A stretch of 64,000 nt of DNA from Lentzea albida. GTDB taxonomy: Bacteria; Actinomycetota; Actinomycetes; Mycobacteriales; Pseudonocardiaceae. The stretch covers positions 248,001-312,000 of the forward strand of contig NZ_FOFV01000001.1 in the NCBI RefSeq assembly GCF_900111005.1. Direction: 5' to 3'. Position numbers and translations under genes: made by a program. This document shows positions 15,797 through 25,793 of the stretch, one piece after another (the first letter of the stretch is position 1; every line of letters begins with the position of its first letter). Under the pieces are notes generated by a model, which was given only the letters and a program-made list of their open reading frames with translations, ran no database searches and had not been told where the DNA came from.

Positions 15797-17281
15797 ATGA
15801 GGACTTCGGTGTTGGTGGTCGGTGGGGGACTGGCGGGCACGTCGGCCGCGCTGTTCCTGGCGTGGCGCGGGGTGGACGTGGTGCTGGTGGAGAAGCATCC
15901 GGGCAGCTCACCGCACCCGCGGGCGGTCGGGTTCAACGCTCGGGTGGGCGAGTTGCTGCGGGCGGTGGGCCTGGAGGACGAGCTGCCGAAGAGCCGCATG
16001 GCCAAGGGCTTCGGCGTGCGCCGCGTGCGGGCGGAGAGCCTGGTCGGCAAGAAGTACGACGAGACGTTCTGGACGCCGCCGGCGCAGCTCTCGGACATCG
16101 AGTACTCACCGGCCACGGGCGTCGGCGTCGCGCAGGACCGGATGGAACCGATCCTGCGCGACAAGGCCCGTGAGCTGGGCGCGGACATCCGCATGAGCAC
16201 CCGGATGCTGGAGTTCTCCCAGGACTCCGACGGCGTCACGGCGGTCGTGCAGGGCGACGGCGAGCCGTACGAGATCCGCGCCGACTACCTGGTCGCGGCC
16301 GACGGCCACCGCAGCCCGGTGCGCGAGCAGCTCGGCATCACCCGCACCGGCCGCGGTTACATGCACACCTCCCGCAGCGTGCTGTTCCGCGCGCCGCTGC
16401 AGGAGTACCTGAAGGACGGCATCGGCCAGTTCGTGATCGACGACGTCGGCTTCCTGACCACCTACGGCGACGGCCGCTGGGTCCTCATGCTCGACGAGCA
16501 GGAGTACACCGAGCCCGAGCTGCGGCAGAAGATCTTCCAGGCCATCGGCCGCGACGACGTGGACGTCGAGATCATCACGACGGGGCGCTGGACGATCAGC
16601 GCGAGTGTCGCCGACCGGTTCTCCGACGGGCGGATCTTCCTCGCGGGCGACTCCGCGCACACGCTGCCGCCGAGCCGCGGCGGGTTCGGCGCGAACGTCG
16701 GCATCGAGGACGCGCACAACCTCGCCTGGAAGCTGGCCGCGGTCCTCAAGGGAGAGTCGCGACCGTCCCTCCTGGACACCTACGACGAGGAACGGCGTCC
16801 GGTCGCCACCCTGTGCCACCAGCAGATCTTCGCGCGCAACGACGGCCACAACCGCGACGGCGAGCCCGACGACGCGGAGTTGTTCGACAACAACGCCATG
16901 CACTTCGGCGTCCTCTACCGCTCGGCCGCCGTGATCGGTGCGGGTCCCGAGCTCCCGCCCGCCCAGCTCCCCGAGCGGTGGAACGGCCAGCCGGGCACGC
17001 GTGCCCCGCACGTGTGGATCGAACCGGGGAAGTCCACCTTGGACCTGTTCCAACGCGGCTGGGTGCTCGTCGCCGACCACCCGCAGTGGGAGGAGGCCAC
17101 GGCGGGCCTCGCCGTGCGGTACGAACGGGTCGAGCGGCTGGAGGCCTTCGGGCTGTCCGCGAAGGGCGCGTCGCTGGTCAGGCCGGACGGCTACGTGGCA
17201 TGGCGGTCGGCCGACCTGCCGGACGACCCGGCCGGTGCCCTGCGGGCCGCGTTCAGCTCTGCTTCTGCAGGAACTCCGTGA
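15797..17281 (+). CDS. FAD-dependent aromatic monooxygenase (PHBH fold)
   Basis: 494 aa. VVGGGLAGTSAALFLAWRG (residues 6-24) is the FAD dinucleotide-binding motif with VEKHPG at the end of beta2. ADYLVAADGHRSPVRE is the DG motif. FLAGDSAHTLPPSRGGFGAN is the second FAD (GD) motif. The C-terminal about 100 residues form the thioredoxin-like tail of class A hydroxylases of the rifampicin/anthracycline type. Hydroxylates an aromatic substrate with NAD(P)H and O2. Regulated by the divergent TetR, which suggests a detoxification role. The 3' end overlaps the convergent hydrolase by 29 bases. Confidence 0.9.
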   Translation: MRTSVLVVGGGLAGTSAALFLAWRGVDVVLVEKHPGSSPHPRAVGFNARVGELLRAVGLEDELPKSRMAKGFGVRRVRAESLVGKKYDETFWTPPAQLSDIEYSPATGVGVAQDRMEPILRDKARELGADIRMSTRMLEFSQDSDGVTAVVQGDGEPYEIRADYLVAADGHRSPVREQLGITRTGRGYMHTSRSVLFRAPLQEYLKDGIGQFVIDDVGFLTTYGDGRWVLMLDEQEYTEPELRQKIFQAIGRDDVDVEIITTGRWTISASVADRFSDGRIFLAGDSAHTLPPSRGGFGANVGIEDAHNLAWKLAAVLKGESRPSLLDTYDEERRPVATLCHQQIFARNDGHNRDGEPDDAELFDNNAMHFGVLYRSAAVIGAGPELPPAQLPERWNGQPGTRAPHVWIEPGKSTLDLFQRGWVLVADHPQWEEATAGLAVRYERVERLEAFGLSAKGASLVRPDGYVAWRSADLPDDPAGALRAAFSSASAGTP

Positions 17282-18146
17282 TCAGCCTGCTCGTGGTGTG
17301 GGACGCCTCCTGGTTGGGGAAGTGCCCCACCTCGGGCAGGTAGCGGAACTCCGAGGAGGGCCCGAGCCACGGCAGCGAGTCGCGCGCCGCCGACTCCGGC
17401 ACGACCGGGTCCAGCGCGCCGTGGATCTGCAGGACCGGCACCTGCACCTGCTTGTCGACGGCCTCCGCGAACCGGCGGCCGTCGCTGCGCAGCTGCGAGC
17501 GCACCGCCCAGCGGTAGTACTCCAGCGCGCTGTGGGCGACGCCCGGCACCGTCATGGCCTGTCGGCAGCGGCGGATGACCTCGTCGAACTCGGGCGCCGA
17601 GCGCCACTTCGGCCCCGACCACGCCGACAGCAGCTTGGCGACCTGCAGGCCGTTCTCGGCGGTCAGCCAGCGTTCGGGGTGGAGGGGAAGCTGGAAGCGC
17701 AGCACGTGGGAGTTCCGTCGCGGATGCCGGCGGAACCCCCGGCGCGTCACCAGCGGGTGCGGTGCGGACAGCACGGAGACCGACGACACCACGCGGGGGT
17801 GCAGCGCTGCGACCGTCCACGCGATGGAGCCGCCCCACGCGTGACCCACCAGGTGCGCGCGTTGAGCGCCGAGCGCCTTGACCAGTCCCGCGATGTCACC
17901 CGCGAGGGTGAAACCGTCGTAACCGCGCGGGGGTTTGTCCGAGTCGCCGTAGCCGCGCAGGTCGACCGCCACCGCGCGGTAGCCGGCCTCGGCCAGCGCG
18001 GTCAACTGGTGCCGCCACGACCACCAGAACTCGGGGAAGCCGTGCAGCAGCAGCACGAGCGGGCCGTCGCCGAGTTCGGCGACGTGCAGGCGGATGCCGT
18101 TGGCCGAGACGTCGCGGTGCGTCCAGGGACCCGCGACCCGCACCAC
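17253..18146 (-). CDS. Alpha/beta-hydrolase of the epoxide hydrolase (EphE) family lacking the nucleophile
   Basis: 297 aa from GTG 18144-18146. HGFPEFWWSWRHQ (oxyanion region) and DLRGYGDSDKP are typical of epoxide hydrolases. GALDPVVP gives the acid and VGHFPN the base His. However, the nucleophile elbow reads VGHAWGGS, where family members have Asp in GHDWGG; the codon is GCG (Ala). Epoxide or ester hydrolysis by the usual mechanism therefore looks impossible unless the alignment is wrong. Position (next to marP) matches Rv3670. Downstream of the holin-like gene on the same strand. Confidence 0.82.
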   Translation of the reverse strand: MVRVAGPWTHRDVSANGIRLHVAELGDGPLVLLLHGFPEFWWSWRHQLTALAEAGYRAVAVDLRGYGDSDKPPRGYDGFTLAGDIAGLVKALGAQRAHLVGHAWGGSIAWTVAALHPRVVSSVSVLSAPHPLVTRRGFRRHPRRNSHVLRFQLPLHPERWLTAENGLQVAKLLSAWSGPKWRSAPEFDEVIRRCRQAMTVPGVAHSALEYYRWAVRSQLRSDGRRFAEAVDKQVQVPVLQIHGALDPVVPESAARDSLPWLGPSSEFRYLPEVGHFPNQEASHTTSRLITEFLQKQS

Positions 18147-18166
18147 CGACGGGTCGGGTTTGCGGC

Positions 18167-18607
18167 TCAGTTGTCGTCGCCCCTGCGCGTGAGGGCCGCG
18201 ACCGTGTCCTTCGCGGCCGCGATCGACTTCTCGGGCGCCCTGATCTTCTTGACCTTGCGGTAGCCGAGGAAGGCGAACACGACGGCCGTCAGCAGCATCA
18301 CGGCGAAGACGAGGCCGAAGCCCGCCCAGTAGCCCCAGCCGAACCACTCGGCGAAGCCGAAACCGAGCGCCATGAACAGGAAGAACAGGCTGAAGCACAG
18401 GATCGTCAGGGCGACGATGAAGAAGACGCTGCCCTTGACGCCCTTCTTGATCTCCTTGGTGATCTCGCCCTTGGCGAGCTCGACCTCTGCTCTGACGAGG
18501 GTCGACACGTGCGCGGTCGCGTCGCGGACGAGGCCGCCGATCGAGGCCTCGGCGGTGGGGTCGTCTGCGGTCAGCGGAATCGACGCGATGTGCTCCCTGG
18601 TGGTCAC
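18167..18607 (-). CDS. Actinobacterial holin-superfamily membrane protein (DUF1469-like)
   Basis: 146 aa from GTG 18605-18607, overlapping the nhaA stop. The amphipathic N-terminal part (IGGLVRDATAHVSTLVRAEVELAKGEITKEIKK) is followed by two membrane hairpin helices and a basic tail, the layout of the DUF1469/phage-holin-3 superfamily. Position matches Rv3669. No phage genes are nearby, so the holin label indicates fold only. Probable membrane-remodelling or envelope protein. Confidence 0.8.
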   Translation of the reverse strand: MTTREHIASIPLTADDPTAEASIGGLVRDATAHVSTLVRAEVELAKGEITKEIKKGVKGSVFFIVALTILCFSLFFLFMALGFGFAEWFGWGYWAGFGLVFAVMLLTAVVFAFLGYRKVKKIRAPEKSIAAAKDTVAALTRRGDDN

Positions 18608-19761
18608 CCGGACATCGTGCCATGTGCCCGGCTGCGGCGAATGAGCAACACCGCGGCGAGCAGCGACGCGATCATCGAGGCGAACAACACAGCGGCCTTC
18701 GCGGTCTCCGGGGTTTCGAGCGACAGGTCCGCGATCAGCAGGCTGACGGTGAACCCGACGCCCCCGAGCGTCGCCACCGCCACGATGTCGCGCGGCCCCG
18801 CCCCGGACGGCCAGACCGCCGCCTTGAACCACACCGCGAGGGCCGAGGCCCCCACGATCCCGATCACCTTGCCGACCACGAGCCCGACCATCACGCCGAT
18901 CGCGATCTTGTCGTCGAACAGCTTCCCGATCGCCTCGGCGCCCACCGGCACACCCGCCGCGAACAGCGCGAACAGCGGCACCGCCACGCCGGCGGACCAC
19001 GGCTGCAACCGGTGCTCGAGCCGCACCGCCGGCGCCTCGGCCTCGTACGGGTCGCGCCTCACCCGCGTCAGCAACGCGAGCGCGACCCCCGCGATCGTGG
19101 CGTGGATGCCCGACTCGTGCATGAACCACCAGGTCGCCAGCGCGATCGGCACGTAGATCCACGGACTGGTCACCCGCTTGTGCTGCAGGAACCAGTACAG
19201 CGCCAGCAGCAGCACGACCGCACCCGCCGCGAGCAGGTTGAACTTCGCCGTGAACAGCACGGCGATCACGACGATCGCCCCCAGGTCGTCCACCACGGCC
19301 AACGACAGCAGGAACACCCGCAGGCTCGACGGCAGCCCGGACGCCGTCAGCGCCAGCACGCCCAGCGCGAACGCGATGTCCGTCGCGACGGGGATCGCCC
19401 AGGCCTTCTCGATCCCCGGCTGCCCCCAGCCGATGCCCAGCGCGATCAGCGCGGGCACGATCATCCCGCCGATCGCCGCCACGATCGGCAGCACCGCGGC
19501 CTTGAAGTTCGAGAGCTCACCGACGACGAGCTCGCGCTTGAGCTCCAGCCCGGCGACGAAGAAGAAGATCGCGAGCAGCCCGTCCTTGGCCCAGTCGCCG
19601 ACGCTCAACGGGCCGAGGTGCAGGTCCCGCAGCGCGAAGTAGGCGGGGGAGAGCGGCGAGTTGGCCCACAGCAGTGCGACGGCCGTGGCGCCGAGCAGCA
19701 CGGTGCCACCGACGGTCTCGGTGCGGAGGTAACGGGCGAAGTCGGCGATCTTGCGAGTCAC
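18604..19761 (-). CDS. nhaA: Na+/H+ antiporter NhaA
   Basis: 385 aa from GTG 19759-19761 (VTRKIADFARYL) with GGGAG 8 bases upstream; E. coli NhaA is 388 aa. The ion-binding aspartates are present as VVDDLGAI (D158/D159). ATDIAFALGVLAL, FFVAGLELKREL and GIHATIAGV are diagnostic NhaA segments. Electrogenic antiporter in the cytoplasmic membrane for Na+ and pH homeostasis. Coupled to the holin-like gene downstream. Confidence 0.95.
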   Translation of the reverse strand: MTRKIADFARYLRTETVGGTVLLGATAVALLWANSPLSPAYFALRDLHLGPLSVGDWAKDGLLAIFFFVAGLELKRELVVGELSNFKAAVLPIVAAIGGMIVPALIALGIGWGQPGIEKAWAIPVATDIAFALGVLALTASGLPSSLRVFLLSLAVVDDLGAIVVIAVLFTAKFNLLAAGAVVLLLALYWFLQHKRVTSPWIYVPIALATWWFMHESGIHATIAGVALALLTRVRRDPYEAEAPAVRLEHRLQPWSAGVAVPLFALFAAGVPVGAEAIGKLFDDKIAIGVMVGLVVGKVIGIVGASALAVWFKAAVWPSGAGPRDIVAVATLGGVGFTVSLLIADLSLETPETAKAAVLFASMIASLLAAVLLIRRSRAHGTMSG

Positions 19762-19845
19762 GGGGCTCCCAGGGCGGTCAGCAGGTACGACGAATACTCG
19801 TGCCGACCAGACTTCCCGGCTCACCCTGACGCAACCTTAACGCGA

Positions 19846-19873
19846 ACGGGCGCCCTCGCGTGAGGGCGCCCGT
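19846..19873 (-). terminator. Terminator of acs
   Basis: A 12-bp stem, ACGGGCGCCCTC (19846-19857) with GAGGGCGCCCGT (19862-19873), lies just after the acs stop. No long T run, as usual in GC-rich actinobacteria. Confidence 0.7.
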
Positions 19874-19892
19874 CACGTTTCAAGTGCGGAAA

Positions 19893-21875
<1,983 letters not shown>

Positions 21876-21958
21876 GGTGCGAGACCTCCTGGAAAGTCCA
21901 GACCGGTTGGGGATGCGGGTACTGACCGTAGTGCGAGCCAGTTCACTTCCAACAGGTT

Positions 21959-22020
21959 CCTCCCCAAAAAGGTTCAGACCAATCTGGGGAGGTCGGTTAC
22001 ACGGCTGTCATTGTGTAACC
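21959..22020. promoter_or_regulatory. Inverted repeats in the acs upstream region
   Basis: CCTCCCCA (21959-21966) is inverted as TGGGGAGG (21985-21992) with an 18-base spacer. GGTTACAC (21995-22002) is inverted as GTGTAACC (22013-22020) with a 10-base spacer. A CAGACC...TTGGGGA element near acs (21899-21913) resembles CAGACCAATCTGGGGA in the first dyad (about 21975-21990). These are operator candidates for acs; the cognate regulators are unknown. Confidence 0.5.
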
Positions 22021-22134
22021 CGTTTTGTCTGGTCCAGGCACGTGTGGCGCGTTGAACGGGCGCAGTTGCGCGCTCAACGGTCCGGCCAGTGAGCTGGGTC
22101 ACGGGTTTCACCTGGTCAGGTACTCTGCGCGACC

Positions 22135-22863
22135 GTGACCGATCCTCTCGCTCCGCTGCTTTCCTTGCCTGGCGTGGCCGACGCCGCGAACGCCGCCAAG
22201 GACGCCGTCTTCCAGGTGCACCGCCATCGGGTGAACCTGCGCGGCTGGGCCACGACGGCGGCGGAGGCGTCCGTCCGCGCGGCCCGCGCGTCGGCGGCCC
22301 TGGAGGGCGGTCCGACCGAGATCCCGGAGTCCGGCGAGGTCTCCGACCCGGTGCTCGCCGGGTCGTTGCGCATCGCCGAGGCACTGGGTGGACTGGTCGC
22401 CACCTGGCAGCGCGCGCCGTTGCAGGCCCTCGCGCGGTTGCACGTCCTCGCCGCCGCGGACCTGACGTCGGACGTCGGGCGGCCGCGTGTGTCGGAGGAC
22501 GTGTCGCAGCGGCTCGACCTCCTGGGCTCGCTGGTCACCGGCGGGACGTCCGTGCCGGCGCCGATCGTCGTCGCGGTGGTGCACGGCGAGCTCTTGGGCC
22601 TCGCGCCGTTCGACGTCGCCAACGGGGTGGTCGCCCGTGCGGCCGCGCGGATGACGTCGATCTCGACCGGGCTCGACCCCAAGGGCCTCGGCGTGCCCGA
22701 GGTGGCGTGCCTGCGCCGGTCCGCCGAGTACGAGGCCGCGTCCGTGGCCTTCGCTTCCGGGACCCTCGAAGGCCTGGCCCAGTGGATCCTCTTCGTGTGC
22801 TCGTCGCTGGAGGCGGGCGCCCGCGAGGCTCGCAGCATCGCGGACGCCGCGCTCGCTAGCTGA
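22135..22863 (+). CDS. Fic-domain-like protein with degenerate catalytic motif
   Basis: 242 aa from GTG 22135. RAARASAALEGG (about residues 46-57) resembles the S/A-A-x-EG motif of the Fic N-terminal region. LGLAPFDVANGVVARAAARM (about residues 155-174) aligns with the Fic signature HPFx(D/E)GNGRxxR, but the catalytic His is Ala and the second Gly and Arg of GNGR are changed. AMP transfer would not be expected. Homologs in actinobacteria are often labelled oxidoreductase without support. Divergent from acs. The final bases overlap the convergent kynureninase gene. Confidence 0.65.
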   Translation: MTDPLAPLLSLPGVADAANAAKDAVFQVHRHRVNLRGWATTAAEASVRAARASAALEGGPTEIPESGEVSDPVLAGSLRIAEALGGLVATWQRAPLQALARLHVLAAADLTSDVGRPRVSEDVSQRLDLLGSLVTGGTSVPAPIVVAVVHGELLGLAPFDVANGVVARAAARMTSISTGLDPKGLGVPEVACLRRSAEYEAASVAFASGTLEGLAQWILFVCSSLEAGAREARSIADAALAS

Positions 22864-23956
22864 CGACCTCCGCGAGGACCTCCGCGGCCTTGACCGCGTC
22901 CTCGTCGGTGACGTAGAGCGGGGCGAAGCCGAACCGGAGGATGTCCGGCGGCCGGTGGTCGCCGATGACACCGCGCGCGATCAGTTCGTCCATCACGGCC
23001 TTGGCATCGGGGCAGCGCACCGAGATCTGGTTGCCGCGGTTCTCCGGGGTGATCACATCGAGGCTCGTGAGCTTCTCGACGTGCTCGCGGAACAACGCCG
23101 TGAGGGCGAGGCCGCGCTGCCGCAGTTCGGCGAGGTCGACGTCGTCCCACACGTCCAGTGCCGCGTCGAGCGCCAGCATCGAGAGGATGTCCGGCGTGCC
23201 GACCCGTGCGCGCACGATGCCGGGATCCGGTTCGTAGGACGGCTTCATGCCGAACGGCTCGCGGTGCCCGTTCCAGCCTGAGAGCGGGTTCTCGAACGTC
23301 GCCTGCTTGTGGTGCGGCACGTAGATGAACGCCGGCGAGCCCGGTCCGCCGTTGAGGAACTTGTAGGTGCAGCCGATCGCGAAGTCGACTTGGAGCGCGT
23401 CCAATTCGATGGGCAGCACGCCCGCGCTGTGGCAGAGGTCCCAGACCACCTGCGCGCCGACGGCGTGGGCCTGCTCGGTGAGCGCCTTCATGTCGTGCAG
23501 CTCGCCGGTCCGGTAGTCGACCTGGTTGAGCAGCACCACGGCGGTGTCCTCGGTCAGGTCCAAAGAGGACGGATGAGCGGCACGGATCTTCATGCCCGTC
23601 AACGAGGCCACGGACTGCGCGATGTACCCGTCGGTCGGGAACGTCGACTCGTCGCACACGATCTCGGTGCGGTCGCTGCCCTTCACCGCGCCCATCAACG
23701 CCTTGAAGACGTTGACCGACGTCGAATCGCCGACGACGACCTGGCCCTCAGCGGCCCCGAGCAGCCGGCCGACGCGGTCGCCGATCCGTTGCGGCGCCTC
23801 CCACCAGCCCTCGGACCACGAGCGGATCAGGCGCGTTCCCCACTGGTGCGCAACGACTTCCTGCATGCGCGCGGCGACGTGCCTCGGTGGCGCGCCGAGA
23901 GAGTTGCCGTCGAGGTAGATGACCCCTTCGGGGATGTCGAACAGCTCCCGCTTCAC
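22856..23956 (-). CDS. kynU: Kynureninase
   Basis: 366 aa from GTG 23954-23956, overlapping the dioxygenase stop. IYLDGNSLGAPPRHVAARM at the N-terminus, WDLCHSAG (PLP ring-stacking/Asp) and CTYKFLNGGPGSPAF with the PLP-lysine at about residue 199 define the family. Converts kynurenine to anthranilate and alanine (or 3-hydroxykynurenine to 3-hydroxyanthranilate). Second gene of a two-gene operon. No kynurenine formamidase gene lies beside it. Confidence 0.95.
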   Translation of the reverse strand: MKRELFDIPEGVIYLDGNSLGAPPRHVAARMQEVVAHQWGTRLIRSWSEGWWEAPQRIGDRVGRLLGAAEGQVVVGDSTSVNVFKALMGAVKGSDRTEIVCDESTFPTDGYIAQSVASLTGMKIRAAHPSSLDLTEDTAVVLLNQVDYRTGELHDMKALTEQAHAVGAQVVWDLCHSAGVLPIELDALQVDFAIGCTYKFLNGGPGSPAFIYVPHHKQATFENPLSGWNGHREPFGMKPSYEPDPGIVRARVGTPDILSMLALDAALDVWDDVDLAELRQRGLALTALFREHVEKLTSLDVITPENRGNQISVRCPDAKAVMDELIARGVIGDHRPPDILRFGFAPLYVTDEDAVKAAEVLAEVVS

Positions 23957-24768
23957 ACGTAGCTCCTTGCGGTCCACAGCTCGGGGAACACCGCACGCTG
24001 GGTGCGCTTCTCCAGCCATGCAACACCAGCGGAGCCACCGGTGCCGACCTTCGAGCCCATCGAGCGGCGGGTCGCGAGCAAGTGGTCGTAGCGCCAGCGC
24101 GCGAACTCCTCGGCGATGTCGGTCAGCGCCTCGCCCAGCTCCAGCAGGTCGCGGTCGTCGCCGCGGTAGATGTCCGCCCACACCTGCTCGACCTCGGCCG
24201 ACGGCTCGTAGGCCTGCGTCAGGTCGCGGTCGAGCACCGACTGCGGGATGCCGAAACCCCTGCGCTGCAACGCCGCCAGCACGTCGTCGTAGAGCGACGG
24301 CTCGCCGAGCGACTTCTCCAGCTGGTCGTGCATCGCGGGCACCGCGCGGTGCGGCACGAGCATCGACCGCGACTTCTCGCCGAGCAGGAACTCCATCTCG
24401 CGGTACATGCCGCTCTGGAACCCGGAGCCCTCGCCGAGCGCGTCGCGGAACGAGTTGAACTCGGTCGGCGTCATCCGCGCGATCGGCCGCCACGCGGCGG
24501 ACAGCGCCTGGAGGTGCAGGTCGGACCTGCGCAGGGTGCGGACGGCGGCGCGCAGGTCGTCGGCGCGCAGCTCGGTCTGGGCCTGGCGCCACTCGAAGCA
24601 CAGCAGGCCGAAGTACAGCTCCATCACCTGCGTGATGACCAGGAACGACATCTCGCGCGGATCTTTGGACCACTGCTGCTGGAGGGTGTGCAGCACCGAC
24701 GCGTGCACGTAGTCCTCGTACGGCGTGGTGCCGCCGAAATCCAGCTTCGGGGAGACGGGGCAGCTCAT
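23953..24768 (-). CDS. Tryptophan 2,3-dioxygenase family haem protein
   Basis: 271 aa. The haem-ligand His is in RYDHLLATRRSMGSK, and KVGTGGSAGVAWL is the substrate-binding loop. GSGFQSGMYREMEFLLG carries the carboxylate-binding Arg. The distal region reads FLVITQVMELYFGLL. Against the classical FIVQHQTSELW the active-site His is Thr here. Together with the adjacent kynureninase, tryptophan oxidation to N-formylkynurenine is the likely job, but relatives in natural-product pathways use other substrates. Divergent lrp regulator 106 bases away. Confidence 0.85.
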   Translation of the reverse strand: MSCPVSPKLDFGGTTPYEDYVHASVLHTLQQQWSKDPREMSFLVITQVMELYFGLLCFEWRQAQTELRADDLRAAVRTLRRSDLHLQALSAAWRPIARMTPTEFNSFRDALGEGSGFQSGMYREMEFLLGEKSRSMLVPHRAVPAMHDQLEKSLGEPSLYDDVLAALQRRGFGIPQSVLDRDLTQAYEPSAEVEQVWADIYRGDDRDLLELGEALTDIAEEFARWRYDHLLATRRSMGSKVGTGGSAGVAWLEKRTQRAVFPELWTARSYV

Positions 24769-24840
24769 GGTCTCAATCGTCGCCGGAACCGCTCGTCACC
24801 TGAATGGGCGATGAAAGGCGTTCGCGCCGAAGTTCTTCCA

Positions 24841-24873
24841 AACGCAAAACAGATCGCCGAGTAGCTTTGCGTT
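24841..24873. promoter_or_regulatory. Operator of the kyn operon/lrp divergent promoter
   Basis: AACGCAAA (24841-24848) and TTTGCGTT (24866-24873) form a perfect 8-bp inverted repeat with a 17-base spacer. The right arm ends one base before the ATG of the Lrp gene. Likely binding site of that regulator, giving autoregulation and control of the dioxygenase promoter. Confidence 0.65.
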
Positions 24874-24874
24874 C

Positions 24875-25315
24875 ATGTTGGACGAGGTGGACAAGGCCCT
24901 GTTGGAGGCGCTCCAAGAGGATGCGCGCCTGTCGTACAACGAACTCGCGCGCCGGGTTCACGTCTCGCCGCCGACGGTCGCGCAACGGGTCCGTCGACTG
25001 GAGAACATGGGCGCGATCACCGGCTATCGCGCCGTGGTCGACCCCACCGTCGTCGGACGTCCGGTCGTCGCGTTGGTGCGCATGAAGTGCTACGGCCCCA
25101 GGTGCATCACGGTGCATCCGGAACTCCTCGACGACCTCCCCGAGGTGGTCGAGGTCGTGCGGCTGACGGGGGACATCTGCTCGGTCGTGAAGGTCGTCAC
25201 CACGTCGATCGTGGAGTTGGAACGCCTGCTGGTCCGGCTGGCGGCCCATGGCGAGACGTCCAGCGCAATGGTGCTGTCGACACCGATCCCGTGGCGCCCG
25301 GTGTTGCCCGGATAA
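24875..25315 (+). CDS. Lrp/AsnC family regulator of the kynurenine genes
   Basis: 146 aa. N-terminal HTH: LLEALQEDARLSYNELARRVHVSPPTVAQRVRRLENMGAI (residues 9-48). C-terminal RAM/ligand domain (VEVVRLTGDICSVVKVVTTSIVELERLL) with the GD signature. Divergent from the tryptophan dioxygenase/kynureninase operon with an inverted repeat between them, so it most likely senses tryptophan or kynurenine, like KynR. This is inference from context. Confidence 0.88.
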   Translation: MLDEVDKALLEALQEDARLSYNELARRVHVSPPTVAQRVRRLENMGAITGYRAVVDPTVVGRPVVALVRMKCYGPRCITVHPELLDDLPEVVEVVRLTGDICSVVKVVTTSIVELERLLVRLAAHGETSSAMVLSTPIPWRPVLPG

Positions 25316-25336
25316 CATGCATCTGAGATTCCAATT
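25314..25336. promoter_or_regulatory. NsrR-type operator
   Basis: A 23-bp element beginning AACATGC (25314) and ending CCAATT (25336), with ATCTGAGATT between. It closely resembles NsrR sites described upstream of Streptomyces hmpA and nsrR genes (recalled, not checked). It lies 17 bases before the nsrR start and overlaps the lrp stop codon. Confidence 0.75.
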
Positions 25337-25353
25337 AAGCTAACGTCGCCTCC

Positions 25354-25785
25354 GTGAGGCTGACCAAGAGCACCGACATCGCGCTGCGGATCGTGATGCG
25401 GCTGGCCGTCGCCGGTCCGGCGAACCCGACCACGCGAGAGGTCGCGGAGGTCATGGGCGTGCAGTACACCCACGCGGCCAAGGTCGTCGCCCAGTTGCAG
25501 CACCTCGGTGTCGTGGAGGCGCGGCGCGGCCGGGGTGGTGGGCTCGCGCTCACCGCCGAAGGCCGGGCCGTCTCCGTCGGCCGCCTGATGCGGCAGCTGG
25601 AAGGCGTGGGCGACGTCGTCGACTGCGAGGGCGAGGTCGCCTGCCCGTTGAGCTCCGCCTGCCGGTTGCGGCGTGCGCTGCGCCAGGCCCAGGAAGCCTT
25701 TTACGCCTCGCTCGATCCGCTGCGCGTCGAGGACCTCGTCGCTGATCCCACCGGTCCCGTGCTGCTCACCCTGCAGCTGAAGTGA
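25354..25785 (+). CDS. nsrR: NO-sensing Rrf2-family repressor NsrR
   Basis: 143 aa from GTG 25354. Winged HTH of the Rrf2 type (MRLTKSTDIALRIVMRLAV, TTREVAEVMGVQYTHAAKVV). Three cysteines spaced C-x5-C-x5-C (DCEGEVACPLSSAC, about residues 90-103) ligate the NO-sensitive Fe-S cluster as in Streptomyces NsrR. It precedes the flavohaemoglobin gene by 8 bases, so it controls and is cotranscribed with NO detoxification. Confidence 0.92.
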   Translation: MRLTKSTDIALRIVMRLAVAGPANPTTREVAEVMGVQYTHAAKVVAQLQHLGVVEARRGRGGGLALTAEGRAVSVGRLMRQLEGVGDVVDCEGEVACPLSSACRLRRALRQAQEAFYASLDPLRVEDLVADPTGPVLLTLQLK

Positions 25786-25793
25786 GGAAGACG

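Noticed and set aside
18167-18607. Prophage holin as evidence of a phage remnant
   Set aside because: Family resemblance only. The gene is in conserved synteny with Rv3669 and no phage genes or att-like repeats are nearby.
21995-22020. Crp binding site upstream of acs
   Set aside because: The dyad reads GGTTACAC-N10-GTGTAACC, with inverted orientation and wrong spacing compared with TGTGA-N6-TCACA.
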